DNA of 64,000 bases from JAATFS01 sp037145635 (GCA_037145635.1 JBBCXB010000001.1:1178001-1242000); one strand, 5' to 3'. Positions 33,325 to 41,957 are shown, counted from the first letter of the stretch. Made by a program: numbers and translations. The notes: generated by a model not told the origin, from the letters alone.

Positions 33325-34014
33325 TCAGCGCGGCACCTGCCTGCGCAGGCCGTCCAGGTCGTCGATGCGGATCCCCTGCGGCGGCACGCGCCGCAGCAGC
33401 CCGCGCTTCTCCATCCCCAGCAGCGCCCGCGCCAGGCTCTCCGGCGCCACCGCCAGGTAGTCGGCGATGGCGCTGTGGCGCATCGGCAGCGTCACCAGCC
33501 GCGCCTGGGCGTCCCAGAATTCGCCGTTGTCGACGAAGTCGACCAGGAACGCGGCCAGGCGCTGCTGCACCCGGTTCTGCCCAAGCACGATCAGGTGCTG
33601 CTGCGCCCTGCCCAGGTCGTGCGCGGCCTTGGCCAGGAAGCCGAGCTGCAGCCGCGCATCGCTCACCAGCAACTCGCCCAGGGCCAGCAGCGGAAGGCGA
33701 TACAGCTGCACCGGCGACAGCGTGCACGCGGTATTGAGGTAACGCTCGTGCTCGAACGGGCCGAACAGGTCGCCCGGCCGCAGGAACGACACGATCGTGC
33801 GCCGGCCGGCCTCGCTGGTGCTGCTCAGCTCGACCACGCCGCGGGTCAGCAGGTAGGCGGCCTCGGCGGGCTCGCCCTGGCGGTAGACCGCGAGCCCGGC
33901 CGCCGGATGGTGCTGCACCGAGGCGATGCCGTGCAGGCGGGCCCACTGCGCATCGGTCAGCAGCCGGCCCAGGTGGCTGCGGTCCCGTTTCAGGAGTTCG
34001 GCGGGCGGGCACAT
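33325..34014 (-). CDS. Crp/Fnr-family transcription regulator (no Fe-S cysteines)
   Basis: 229 residues. A cyclic-nucleotide-binding-like beta-roll (VYRQGEPAEAAYLLTRGVVELSS ... RPGDLFGPFEHE), a long dimer helix (HLIVLGQNRVQQRLAAFLVDF) and a winged HTH (RHSAIADYLAVAPESLARALLGMEKRG). No N-terminal Cys cluster, so not an oxygen-sensing FNR; the effector is unknown. Its start overlaps the end of the racemase gene by 25 bases, so it may be the last gene of the chain. ATG 34014 lacks a good Shine-Dalgarno. It converges with the PAP2 gene (25 bp). Confidence 0.85.
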   Translation of the reverse strand: MCPPAELLKRDRSHLGRLLTDAQWARLHGIASVQHHPAAGLAVYRQGEPAEAAYLLTRGVVELSSTSEAGRRTIVSFLRPGDLFGPFEHERYLNTACTLSPVQLYRLPLLALGELLVSDARLQLGFLAKAAHDLGRAQQHLIVLGQNRVQQRLAAFLVDFVDNGEFWDAQARLVTLPMRHSAIADYLAVAPESLARALLGMEKRGLLRRVPPQGIRIDDLDGLRRQVPR

Positions 34015-34736
34015 GCGGGTCGCGGGGCTCCGGGTCCCAGGCTGCGCAGCGCCGCGACCTCGGCATGCAGCGCGGTGGTGTCGAACAGCGGCACCGCGGC
34101 GTCCTCGGCGCGGACCAGCAGCATGATCTCGGTACAGCCGAGCACGATCGCCTCGGCGCCGGCCGCCACCAGGTCCGCCATTGCCTGCCGGTAGACCTGG
34201 CGCGAGTCGGCCCGGACCACGCCCTGGCAGAGTTCGTCGTAGATGATGCGGTGCAGCCGCTCGCGCATCGCTTCGTCGGGGATCCGGGTCGCGATGCCGC
34301 GGGCGCGCAGGTGATCGCGGTAGAACGGCTGCTCCAGGGTGAAGCGCGTGCCGAGCAGGCCGACCCGTGTCAGGCCGGCCGCGGCGAGCGCGTCGGCCGT
34401 GGCCTCGGCGATGTGCAGCAGCGGCAGCGGGGTGGCCTGGACGATGGCCTCGGCAACCCGGTGCATGGTGTTGGTGCACAGGACCACGAAGTCGGCGCCG
34501 CCGGCCTGCAGGGCGCGCGCGGCCGCGGCCATCGCGCGGCCGGCGCCGTCCCAGTCGCCGGCGTGCTGCAGGCGCTCGATCGGCTGGAAGTCGACGCTGT
34601 ACAGCAGCAACCGCGCCGAATGCAGGCCGCCGCATTCGCGGCGCACCGCCTGATTGATCAGGCGGTAGTAGGGCAGGGTGGATTCCCAGCTCATGCCGCC
34701 GATCAGGCCGATGGTCTTGTCGGGGATTCGGGTCAT
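33990..34736 (-). CDS. aspartate/glutamate racemase family protein
   Basis: 248 residues, Asp/Glu racemase (YgeA-like) fold. N-terminal IGLIGGMSWESTLPYYRLIN; catalytic Cys pair in VVLCTNTMH and VLGCTEIML, one on each domain half. Likely PLP-independent racemisation of an acidic or related amino acid; the exact substrate cannot be read. The YgeA group acts on broad amino acids, and a separate murI is expected elsewhere for D-Glu. The gene ends inside the Crp-type regulator gene and starts 58 bp after the EamA gene. Confidence 0.88.
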   Translation of the reverse strand: MTRIPDKTIGLIGGMSWESTLPYYRLINQAVRRECGGLHSARLLLYSVDFQPIERLQHAGDWDGAGRAMAAAARALQAGGADFVVLCTNTMHRVAEAIVQATPLPLLHIAEATADALAAAGLTRVGLLGTRFTLEQPFYRDHLRARGIATRIPDEAMRERLHRIIYDELCQGVVRADSRQVYRQAMADLVAAGAEAIVLGCTEIMLLVRAEDAAVPLFDTTALHAEVAALRSLGPGAPRPACARPPNS

Positions 34737-34794
34737 CGCTTCACTTTAGCCCGCCCGGCGGTGGAGGTCACCGCCGCGGGCCGCGCCGGCCGGC

Positions 34795-35703
34795 TCACTC
34801 GCCGGGCTTGGCGCCTTCCAGCGGCGCATGGGTGGCGTCGCGCCGCGCCAGCACCGCCTCGCGATGGGCGATGTAGACGTTGGCGGCGATGATGAGGCTG
34901 GCGCCGGCCAGCGTGTGGCGGTCGATCGATTCGCCGAACAGCCAGCTGCCCAGCGCCACCACCAGCGGCAGCTGCAGGAAGCTGATCGGCTGCAGGGCCG
35001 ATACCTCGCCCAGCTTCAGCGCGCGCGTCCAGAACAGCTGGCCGGCGGTGCCGAACACGCCGGTGGCCGCCAGCCACAGCCAGTTCCAGCCGTGCGGCCA
35101 AATCCACTGCCACAGCGCCGGCAGCAGCGACATCGGCACCCAGAACGCATAGGTGTAGAACACCACCGTGTCCGGCGGGTCGAGCTGCGAGAGCTGCTTG
35201 ATCTGGATCGCCACCAGCGCGCTGATCACCGCCGCCAGCAGGGCGACCAGCAGGCCGGGACTGAACGCGGCCGAGCCCGGGCGCAGCAGGATCACCACGC
35301 CGACGAAGCCGGCGGCGATCGCCAGCCAGCGCCGCAGCCGCACCCGCTCGTGCAGCCACAGCACCGCCAGCACGGTCACGAACAGGGGCGTGGAGTACGA
35401 CAGCGACACCGCCTGGGCCAGCGGCAGGTGGCCGATCGCCCAGAACCCGCACAGCATCGACACCAGCCCGATCAGCGTGCGCACCAGGTAGCGCGGCAGG
35501 TGCCGGGTGCGCGGCAACGGGCGGCCCGGGCGCAGGACCAGCGGCAGCAGCGCCAGCAGGCCGAACGCGTTGCGGAAGAACGCGATCTCCGGCGTGGCGA
35601 GCTCGGCCGAGGCCAGGCGGATGGCGAGCGTCATCAGGCCGAAGGCCACCGTACTGACCAGCATCAGCCCCGCGGCGCGCAGCGGCGCCGGCGTCGCTGT
35701 CAC
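34795..35703 (-). CDS. EamA/DMT-superfamily transporter
   Basis: 302 residues with ten predicted membrane helices in two EamA repeats; repeat one includes PEIAFFRNAFGLLALLPLVL and LSYSTPLFVTVLAVLWLHERV, repeat two TYAFWVPMSLLPALW and LQLPLVVALGSWLFGESI. The family exports metabolites or amino acids; the substrate is unknown. The GTG start lies within the murB stop (GTGA), so translation is coupled to murB. Confidence 0.88.
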   Translation of the reverse strand: MTATPAPLRAAGLMLVSTVAFGLMTLAIRLASAELATPEIAFFRNAFGLLALLPLVLRPGRPLPRTRHLPRYLVRTLIGLVSMLCGFWAIGHLPLAQAVSLSYSTPLFVTVLAVLWLHERVRLRRWLAIAAGFVGVVILLRPGSAAFSPGLLVALLAAVISALVAIQIKQLSQLDPPDTVVFYTYAFWVPMSLLPALWQWIWPHGWNWLWLAATGVFGTAGQLFWTRALKLGEVSALQPISFLQLPLVVALGSWLFGESIDRHTLAGASLIIAANVYIAHREAVLARRDATHAPLEGAKPGE

Positions 35704-36752
35704 CACTGCGCGCCGACCAGCCTGGGTTCGGGCTCGATCACCACCGCGAAGCGCTCGCGCACCGAGTCGGCGATGCGCCGCGCCAGTGCCAGCAGCTCCG
35801 CACCGGTGGCCTGGCCATGGTTGACCAGCACCAGCGCATGCTCCGGCGAGACCCCGGCGTCGCCCTCGCGCACGCCCTTCCAGCCGCATTGATCGATCAG
35901 CCACGCGGCCGAGAGCTTGCCGTGGCCGTCGCGGTCGCCGGGGAACACCGGCAGGTCCGGGAAGCGGTGGCGCAGCGCCTCGATCTGCGCGTGCGGCAGC
36001 AGCGGGTTCTTGAAGAAGCTGCCGGCGTTGCCGAGCCGGTCCGGGTCGGGCAGCTTGCGGCGGCGGATGTTGATGATGGCCTGGGCCACCTCCGGCGCGC
36101 CCGGCAGTGCCACCTGCAGCGCGGCGAGCTCCTCGCGGATGCCGGCGTAGTCCAGCCGCAGCTCGTGCAGCAGCGGCAGCCGCAGCTCCACCGCGGTGAT
36201 CAGGTAGCGGTCGGGTTCGCGCTTGAACACGCTGTCGCGGTAGCCGAACGCACAGGCCTCCGCATCCAGTCGCACGAAGGCGGCGCCGGCACGGTCGTAG
36301 GCCTCGACCACGTGCACGAACTCGCCGACCTGGGCGCCGTAGGCGCCGATGTTCTGGATCGGCGAGGCACCGGTGGTGCCCGGGATCAACGCCAGGTTCT
36401 CCAGGCCGGACAGGCCCTGCTGCAGCGACCACATCACCAGCGTGTGCCAGGACGCACCGGCGCCGGCGCGGACAATGGCGTGGTCGGCATGGTGGGCGAT
36501 GATGGCGATGTCGCGGTTGCCGAAGCACAGCACGCACGCGTCCGGGTCGGCGGCCAGCAGCACGTTGCTGCCGCTGCCCAGCACCAGCAGCGGCAGGCCG
36601 GCGATCTGCGGCAGCGCCAGCGCTTCCGGCAACGCCTGCGGATCGCCGATCTCCAGCAGCCACGGCGCGGTCGCGGCGACGTGGAAGGTGTTCAACGCCT
36701 GCAGCGGCGCACGCTCGAGCAGCGTCCAGGCCATGCCGGGCTGCGCCGTCAC
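35700..36752 (-). CDS. murB: UDP-N-acetylenolpyruvoylglucosamine reductase
   Basis: 350 residues. NADPH- and FAD-dependent reduction to UDP-MurNAc in cell-wall synthesis. Motifs: LNTFHVAATAPWLLEI, LVLGSGSNVLL, GLENLALIPGTTGASPIQNIGAYG (read as successive FAD and substrate segments), FGYRDSVFK with the active-site Tyr/Arg, NAGSFFKNP with the catalytic Ser, and SPEHALVLVNHGQAT with the Glu. The GTG at 36752 overlaps the pyrD stop (GTGA); an ATG at 36734 would shorten it by six residues. Coupled on both sides to pyrD and the EamA gene. Confidence 0.95.
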   Translation of the reverse strand: MTAQPGMAWTLLERAPLQALNTFHVAATAPWLLEIGDPQALPEALALPQIAGLPLLVLGSGSNVLLAADPDACVLCFGNRDIAIIAHHADHAIVRAGAGASWHTLVMWSLQQGLSGLENLALIPGTTGASPIQNIGAYGAQVGEFVHVVEAYDRAGAAFVRLDAEACAFGYRDSVFKREPDRYLITAVELRLPLLHELRLDYAGIREELAALQVALPGAPEVAQAIINIRRRKLPDPDRLGNAGSFFKNPLLPHAQIEALRHRFPDLPVFPGDRDGHGKLSAAWLIDQCGWKGVREGDAGVSPEHALVLVNHGQATGAELLALARRIADSVRERFAVVIEPEPRLVGAQW

Positions 36753-37804
36753 AGCGCCGACACCGCGCCGCGGCTGGGCGCCTCGCGGCGGCGGCGGATG
36801 GCGTCGACGCACTCGCCGACCAGCGCCGGGCCGCGGAACACCAGGCCGCTGTAGCACTGCACCAGGCTCGCGCCGGCCGCCATCTTGGCCACTGCGTCGG
36901 CGCCGGAGGCGATGCCGCCGACCCCGACCAGCGGGATCGATTCGGGCAGGCGCGCGCGCAGCCGGCGCAGCACCAGCGTCGACTGCGCCAGCAGCGGCGC
37001 GCCCGACAGCCCACCGGCCTGCGCGGCCAGGGGATGCGACTCGATCCCGGTGCGCGCGATCGTGGTGTTGGTCGCGATCACGCCATCGACCGCCAGGTCC
37101 GACAGCACGCGCGCGGCGGCGTCGATGTCGCGGTCGTTGAGGTCCGGCGCCACCTTGACCAGCATCGGCACGCGGCGGCCGTGCTGCGCGGCCAACTGCT
37201 CCTGGGTCTCGCGCAGGCGGCCCACCAGCTGCCGCAGCGCCTGCTCCTCCTGCAGCTCGCGCAGGCCGGCAGTGTTGGGCGAGGAGATGTTCACGGTGAC
37301 GTAGTCGGCCAGCGGGTAGACCCGCTCCAGGCAGTAGCGGTAGTCCGCCGCGGCGTCCTCGTTGGCGGTGTCCTTGTTCTTGCCGATGTTGATGCCGAGC
37401 AGGCCGCCGCGGCGGCGCGCACGCGCCACGTTCTTCACCAGCACGTCCACGCCGAGGTTGTTGAAGCCCATGCGGTTGATGACCGCCTGCTGCTCGGGCA
37501 GCCGGAACATCCGCGGCCGGGGGTTGCCGGCCTGCGGCCGCGGCGTGACCGTGCCGATCTCGACGAAGCCGAACCCGAGCGCCAGCAGGGCGTCGATATG
37601 CTCGCCGTTCTTGTCCATGCCCGCGGCCAGGCCGACCGGGTTGGGAAAGACCAGGCCGAACGCGGGCGTGGGCAGCGCTGCCGGCCGCCGCGCCAGCAAC
37701 GGCGTGGTGCCGGTGCGGTAGGCCGATTCGATGGCGAGCAGGCCGAGGCCGTGCGCACGCTCGGCATCGAAGGCGAACAGGAAGGGGCGGGCCAGGGCGT
37801 ACAT
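36749..37804 (-). CDS. pyrD: dihydroorotate dehydrogenase (quinone), class 2
   Basis: 351 residues. Oxidises dihydroorotate to orotate in pyrimidine synthesis and passes electrons to the quinone pool at the inner membrane. Class 2 features: N-terminal amphipathic helix MYALARPFLFAFDAERAHGL, NPVGLAAGMDKNG, INRMGFNN, GINIGKNKDT, VTVNISSPNT with the catalytic Ser, APDL, TNTT, GGLSG and VGVGGI. ATG 37804 matches the conserved family start; a GTG at 37813, overlapping the methyltransferase stop, is a second option. Coupled to murB through GTGA. Confidence 0.96.
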   Translation of the reverse strand: MYALARPFLFAFDAERAHGLGLLAIESAYRTGTTPLLARRPAALPTPAFGLVFPNPVGLAAGMDKNGEHIDALLALGFGFVEIGTVTPRPQAGNPRPRMFRLPEQQAVINRMGFNNLGVDVLVKNVARARRRGGLLGINIGKNKDTANEDAAADYRYCLERVYPLADYVTVNISSPNTAGLRELQEEQALRQLVGRLRETQEQLAAQHGRRVPMLVKVAPDLNDRDIDAAARVLSDLAVDGVIATNTTIARTGIESHPLAAQAGGLSGAPLLAQSTLVLRRLRARLPESIPLVGVGGIASGADAVAKMAAGASLVQCYSGLVFRGPALVGECVDAIRRRREAPSRGAVSAL

Positions 37805-37809
37805 GGAGC

Positions 37810-38577
37810 TCACCGCAACGTGCCGGCGAAGGCACGGGTCTGGTATTCGAAGTCGACGTGGCCGTCGCGCGCGTTCGCCGCGAACAGCGCGGCCAGGGCC
37901 TCCAGCATCGGTGCGTGGCGCGGGTCGCCGGCCAGCGGCGTGTAGGACGAGGACAGCAGGCGGCCGCGCAGCGCGTCCAGGTCCAGCCGCTGCACGTTCG
38001 GAAAGTGCGCCAGGCCGCGGAAGCCGTCGCCGAACCAGTGCCGCATGGTGGCATCGTCCTGGTAGCGTTCGGCCACCGCGGTGTAGTCGGTGCCGTAGTC
38101 GAGCAGCAGCTGCTCGTAGCCGCGCATGAACGGGCTGCTGTCGAGCAGGCGCGAGTTCCAGTACACCAGCGCCAGGCCGCCCGGGGCGAGGATGCGCCGC
38201 CACTCGCGGCGTACCGCCTCCACGTCGAACCAGTGGAAGGCCTGGGCCGCCATCACCAGGCCGACGCTGGCGTCGGCGAGGCCGGTGGCCTCGGCGCTGC
38301 CGTCCCGCGAGCGGAAGCGCGGGTAGTCCCGCAGCCACTGCTCGGCGGCGGCGCGCATCGCCGGGTTGGGTTCCACCGCGGTCACGGCGTAGCCGGCCTC
38401 GAGGAACAGCCGGGTGGAGATGCCGGTGCCCGCGCCGATGTCGGCCACCGCCACGTCGGTGCCCACGCCCAGGTCCCGGCCGACCCAGGCCAGCAGGTCG
38501 CGCGGGTAGTCCGGGCGGTAGCGCACGTAGTCGGCCACGCGGTCGCTGAAGCGCTGCTTCGAGGAGGAGGTGCTCAC
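37810..38577 (-). CDS. class I SAM-dependent methyltransferase
   Basis: 255 residues. SAM-binding motif I is VADIGAGTGISTRLFLEAGY with acidic motif VEPNPAMRAAAE; motif III around RRILAPGGLALVYWN. Similar to UbiE/trans-aconitate-type methyltransferases of small molecules; the substrate is not known. GTG start 5 bp after the DUF4190 stop, and the stop is 6 bp before the pyrD ATG, so it is embedded in the same transcript. There is no link to pyrimidine synthesis that I can see. Confidence 0.87.
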   Translation of the reverse strand: MSTSSSKQRFSDRVADYVRYRPDYPRDLLAWVGRDLGVGTDVAVADIGAGTGISTRLFLEAGYAVTAVEPNPAMRAAAEQWLRDYPRFRSRDGSAEATGLADASVGLVMAAQAFHWFDVEAVRREWRRILAPGGLALVYWNSRLLDSSPFMRGYEQLLLDYGTDYTAVAERYQDDATMRHWFGDGFRGLAHFPNVQRLDLDALRGRLLSSSYTPLAGDPRHAPMLEALAALFAANARDGHVDFEYQTRAFAGTLR

Positions 38578-38581
38578 CGGG

Positions 38582-38863
38582 TCAGCCCTGCAGGTGGGCG
38601 AGCCAGGCCAGCCCGCCGAAGAACAGCACGAAGGCGAGGATGCCGAGGATCCACAGCGACACCGACAGCCAGCCCAGGACCAGGCCGCCCACCGCCAGGC
38701 CGTCGCCGTCCAGGCGTCCGGGCTGGGCGCGGATCTGGCTGCGCGCCAGGTGGCCGGTGACGATGGCGAAGACACTGCCGAGCAACGGCAGCAGGGTCCA
38801 GCCGAGGATGCCGGCGACCAGGCTGACGACGGCCAGCGTGCTGGTCTGACGAGCGATGTTCAT
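38582..38863 (-). CDS. DUF4190-type small membrane protein
   Basis: 93 residues with two membrane helices (VVSLVAGILGWTLLPLLGSVFAIVTGH read in two parts, and SVSLWILGILAFVLFFGGLAWLA) linked by a short basic loop HLARSQIRAQ. This is the pattern of DUF4190 proteins, whose function is unknown. It sits between the aldehyde dehydrogenase and methyltransferase genes on the same strand. No good Shine-Dalgarno precedes the ATG. Confidence 0.75.
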   Translation of the reverse strand: MNIARQTSTLAVVSLVAGILGWTLLPLLGSVFAIVTGHLARSQIRAQPGRLDGDGLAVGGLVLGWLSVSLWILGILAFVLFFGGLAWLAHLQG

Positions 38864-38929
38864 GCAGGAGGTTCCATGAGGGAGGGGGCGCCGGCACCCC
38901 GCGGTCCGGCGCGTGCGTGACCGGGGCGG

Positions 38930-40462
38930 CTACAGGTCGAACTTGATGCCCTGCGCCAGCGGCAGCGAGTCGGAGTAGTTGATGGTGTTGGTCTGGCGGC
39001 GCATGTAGACCTTCCACGCGTCGGAACCGGACTCGCGGCCGCCGCCGGTATCCTTCTCGCCGCCGAACGCGCCGCCGATCTCGGCACCGGACGTGCCGAT
39101 GTTGACGTTGGCGATGCCGCAGTCGCTGCCGGCCGCGGACAGGAACGTCTCGGCCGCCTTCAGGTTCTGGGTGAAGATCGACGACGACAGGCCCTGCGGC
39201 ACGCCGTTCTGCAACTCGATCGCCTCGTCGAGCGCGGCGTACTTCATCACGTACAGGATCGGCGCGAAGGTCTCGTGCTGCACCACCGGGTCGCTGTTCT
39301 GCAGGCCGGTGACGATCGCCGGCAGCACGAAGTTGCCGGGGCGGTCGATCGCGGTGCCGCCGGTCTCGACGGTGCCGCCGGCGGCCTTGGCCTGGGCGAT
39401 CGAGGCCAGGAACTGCTCGACCGCGCCGCGGCTGTTGAGCGGGCCCATCAGGTTGGCCGGGTCGGTGGGATCGCCGATCTTGCCCTCGACCTGCCGGTAG
39501 GCCTTGATCAGGGTGGCCAGCACGGTGTCGTAGATCGATTCGTGCACGATCAGCCGGCGCGTGGTGGTGCAGCGCTGGCCCGCGGTGCCGACTGCGCCGA
39601 ACACGATGCCGGGGATGGCCAGCTTCAGGTCCGCGCTCTCGTCGAGGATGATCGCGTTGTTGCCGCCCAGTTCCAGCAGGCTGCGGCCAAGCCGCTGCGC
39701 CACCTTCGCGGCCACGGTGCGGCCGACCTGGGTGGAGCCGGTGAAGCTGATCAGCGGCACCCGCGCGTCGTCCACCAGGCGCTCGGACAGCGCGGTGCCG
39801 GCGTCGTTGATCAGGAAGAACAGGTCGGGGAAGCCGCCGTCCTTCAGGGCCGCGTTGCAGATCTTCAGGGTCGCGATCGCGGTCAGCGGGGTCTTGTTGG
39901 ACGGCTTCCAGATGCACACGTCGCCGCAGATCGCGGCCAGGAACGCGTTCCAGCTCCACACCGCGACCGGGAAGTTGAAGGCGCTGATGATGCCGACCAG
40001 GCCCAGCGGCTGGTACTGCTCGTACATGCGGTGGCCGGGACGCTCGGAGTGCAGGGTGTAGCCGTAGAGCATGCGGCTCTGGCCGACCGCGAAGTCGGCG
40101 ATGTCGATCATCTCCTGGACCTCGCCATCGCCCTCGGGCTTGCTCTTGCCCATCTCCAGCGCCACCAGCGAGCCCAGCGCGTCCTTGTGCCGGCGCAGCG
40201 CGTCGCCGCACAGCCGCACCGCCTCGCCACGCCGCGGCGCCGGCGTCACGCGCCAGGCCTTGAAGGCGGCCTGCGCGCGCGCGATCACGGTCTCGTAGTC
40301 CTCGTCCGTGGTGGCCTGCACGTCGGCGATGACCTCGTGGGTGGCCGGGTTGAGCGGCTGCAGCACGCCGGCGCCGGCGGCGTCCGACCAGCGGCCGCCG
40401 CCGAGGTAGGTGCCGGCGTTGGAAGCGGCGAGATCAAGCGCCTTGAGCAGGTCTGCGGACAT
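38930..40462 (-). CDS. aldehyde dehydrogenase, ALDH7-like (aminoadipate semialdehyde / piperideine-6-carboxylate type)
   Basis: 510 residues. ALDH superfamily: cofactor region IISAFNFPVAVWSWN and WKPSNKTPLTA, FTGSTQVGR, the general base Glu in LLELGGNNA, catalytic Cys298 in GTAGQRCTTTRR, and the C-terminal GGAFGGEKDTGGGRESGSDAWK. The ELGGNNAIIL and GQRCTTTRRL wording is typical of ALDH7 (antiquitin/AmaB), which oxidises 2-aminoadipate semialdehyde in lysine breakdown. The ATG has AGGAGATT just upstream. It is first in a minus-strand run of genes and stands 139 bp from tRNA-Arg. Confidence 0.88.
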   Translation of the reverse strand: MSADLLKALDLAASNAGTYLGGGRWSDAAGAGVLQPLNPATHEVIADVQATTDEDYETVIARAQAAFKAWRVTPAPRRGEAVRLCGDALRRHKDALGSLVALEMGKSKPEGDGEVQEMIDIADFAVGQSRMLYGYTLHSERPGHRMYEQYQPLGLVGIISAFNFPVAVWSWNAFLAAICGDVCIWKPSNKTPLTAIATLKICNAALKDGGFPDLFFLINDAGTALSERLVDDARVPLISFTGSTQVGRTVAAKVAQRLGRSLLELGGNNAIILDESADLKLAIPGIVFGAVGTAGQRCTTTRRLIVHESIYDTVLATLIKAYRQVEGKIGDPTDPANLMGPLNSRGAVEQFLASIAQAKAAGGTVETGGTAIDRPGNFVLPAIVTGLQNSDPVVQHETFAPILYVMKYAALDEAIELQNGVPQGLSSSIFTQNLKAAETFLSAAGSDCGIANVNIGTSGAEIGGAFGGEKDTGGGRESGSDAWKVYMRRQTNTINYSDSLPLAQGIKFDL

Positions 40463-40601
40463 GGAATCTCCTGGGTCGATACGGCGGGATGCCGCCGCAG
40501 GCGGGGGGCGCGGCGTGACGTTGACCGCGAATTTTAGCAGAGCGCGGCCGCGCGCCCGACGGCGCTTGGCAATCGCAACGATCGTGCGACAATGCGCGCC
40601 T

Positions 40602-40678
40602 GGCCCCGTAGCTCAGCTGGATAGAGCGGTCCCCTCCTAAGGGACAGGTCGTGCGTTCGAATCGCGCCGGGGTCACCA
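40602..40678 (+). tRNA. tRNA-Arg (anticodon CCT), CCA encoded
   Basis: 77 nt. Acceptor GGCCCCG pairs with CGGGGTC; D arm GCTCAGCTGGATAGAGC; anticodon stem GTCCC/GGGAC with loop CTCCTAA, anticodon CCT reading AGG; T arm GTGCGTTCGAATCGCGC; discriminator A and encoded CCA. AGG is rare in this genome. No clear terminator follows. Confidence 0.97.
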
Positions 40679-41012
40679 CGTTCAATCGGCTGCCGACCGG
40701 CTGCGCCGTAGTAGCAGCGTGCCGATAAGTCCCGTCGCGCGGTGCCACGCCGCGGCGGGGTGGATGCTGCGGCGGGGCGCGCCGCGCCCGGCGCGATGCC
40801 GGGGGCGGGCTCGTCCCGCCCGTGCGGGCCCCATGCCAGTCCGCTGTCCGGCTGCAATCCGTTTGCCTTCCCTTCGCGCGCACCCGGATTGACGGTACCT
40901 GGACGCGGCGCGTGCCTAGGATGGGCCGGCTGCAGCGCGGCCCGGCAGGTCGCTGCCGCGCGCGGCAGGACGTCGCCGGCGCATCCTGCGCCGCACCACG
41001 AGGAGAAGGGAG
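40679..41012. other. 334-bp gap between tRNA-Arg and tspO
   Basis: No supported gene. Near 40889 there is TTGACG and at 40917 TAGGAT, separated by 22 bases: too far for a normal sigma-70 promoter but possible for a regulator that twists DNA, such as a MerR type. Otherwise GC-rich sequence with short inverted repeats. Confidence 0.4.
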
Positions 41013-41507
41013 ATGGCTGCATCGATGCTGCGGCAGGTGGCCGGGCTGATCGCCTGGCTGGTGCTGTGCTACGCCGTGGCGGCGCTGGGCGCGGCCGCGT
41101 CGGTGGGCGCCGGGCCGTTCTATGCGGCGCTGGCGCGCCCGGCCTGGGCGCCGCCGGGCTGGCTGTTTGGGCCGGTGTGGAGCGTGCTGTACGGGATGAT
41201 GGCCGTCGCGGCCTGGCTGGTCTGGCGTGAGCGCGGCTGGCGCGGGGCCGGCGGCGCGCTGGCCCTGTTCCTGGTGCAGCTGGCGCTCAACGCGGCATGG
41301 AGCTGGCTGTTCTTCGCCTGGCATCGCGGCGGCGCGGCGTTCGCCGACATCCTCGCGCTGTGGCTGGTGCTGGGGGCGACGACACTGGCGTTCGCACGCC
41401 GGCAGCGGCTGGCCGGCGCGCTGCTGGTGCCGTGCCTGCTCTGGGTGTCGTTCGCCCTGGCGCTGAACTACACGGTGTGGCACCTCAATCCGCAGCAGCT
41501 GGGGTAG
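41013..41507 (+). CDS. tspO: TspO/MBR-family tryptophan-rich sensory protein
   Basis: 164 residues with five membrane helices and many Trp. Family marks: ARPAWAPPGWLFGPVWSVLYGMM, LALNAAWSWLFFAWHR and LWVSFALALNYTVWHLNP. Bacterial TspO binds porphyrins and modulates stress or pigment genes. AGGAGAAGGGAG directly before the ATG is a strong Shine-Dalgarno. Single gene between tRNA-Arg and the thr leader; its own regulator was not found. Confidence 0.93.
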   Translation: MAASMLRQVAGLIAWLVLCYAVAALGAAASVGAGPFYAALARPAWAPPGWLFGPVWSVLYGMMAVAAWLVWRERGWRGAGGALALFLVQLALNAAWSWLFFAWHRGGAAFADILALWLVLGATTLAFARRQRLAGALLVPCLLWVSFALALNYTVWHLNPQQLG

Positions 41508-41719
41508 GCCGGCGGCAGCGGCGGCCCGGCGTTGCGCGCCACCGGCGGGGTCGGCCGGCCGCGCAGGCCGGCGCGCCGTGGCCGCACAACTGGTTTCCAC
41601 TGCAATGGTCTTGCCTGAAAACATCCCGGCAAGTCCTTGAAACGCATGGATTCGGGCGGCACACCGCTGCCGCGCGCGGGGATGTCGCAATGCAGCACTT
41701 GACAGCCTCGGCTGCGGTG

Positions 41720-41866
41720 ATGTCTTTTGGAGCCATGTGCTCCGTCGCCTCCCACGTTTCCCTCGCCGCCGCCCTCGGGTGCGCGGATGCGGCCGTGGCC
41801 ACGACGACCACCACCTCCATTACCACCGCCACCATTACCCCGGTGCGGCCCGTCGTCTTCGCGTAG
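41720..41866 (+). CDS. thrL: thr operon leader peptide
   Basis: A 48-residue open frame before thrA ends ATTTTTSITTATITPV plus RPVVFA: nine Thr and two Ile codons in 13 codons (41801-41839). This is the make-up of a threonine/isoleucine attenuation leader such as E. coli ThrL. The start is uncertain: in-frame ATGs at 41690 (GGGGA upstream), 41720 and 41735. Hairpins that can pair in alternative ways follow at once (41881-41938). Inferred role: stalled ribosomes at Thr/Ile codons favour read-through into thrABC. Confidence 0.8.
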   Translation: MSFGAMCSVASHVSLAAALGCADAAVATTTTTSITTATITPVRPVVFA

Positions 41867-41880
41867 TTTCCGAAAACCAC

Positions 41881-41938
41881 GGCCCCGCACCCGGATCAGG
41901 ATGCGGGGGCTTCCCCTCAGCCTGATGCGGACGGGGCC
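41881..41938 (+). promoter_or_regulatory. alternative hairpins of the thr attenuator
   Basis: Hairpin 1: CCCCGCA (41883-41889) with TGCGGGG (41902-41908). Hairpin 2: CCGGATCAGG (41891-41900) with CCTGATGCGG (41921-41930), 9 of 10 paired, enclosing GGGG/CCCC. Hairpin 3: GGCCCCG (41881-41887) with CGGGGCC (41932-41938). 1 excludes 2 and 3. No T-run follows, so how termination occurs (or whether the thrA start is masked instead) is open. Confidence 0.6.
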
Positions 41939-41957
41939 TCCCCAACGAGGTCTGTCG

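Noticed and set aside
41699..41704. TTGACA as -35 of a thr promoter
   Set aside because: No acceptable -10 at 16-18 bases; a promoter here would also start inside the leader frame unless the leader begins at ATG 41735. Not annotated.
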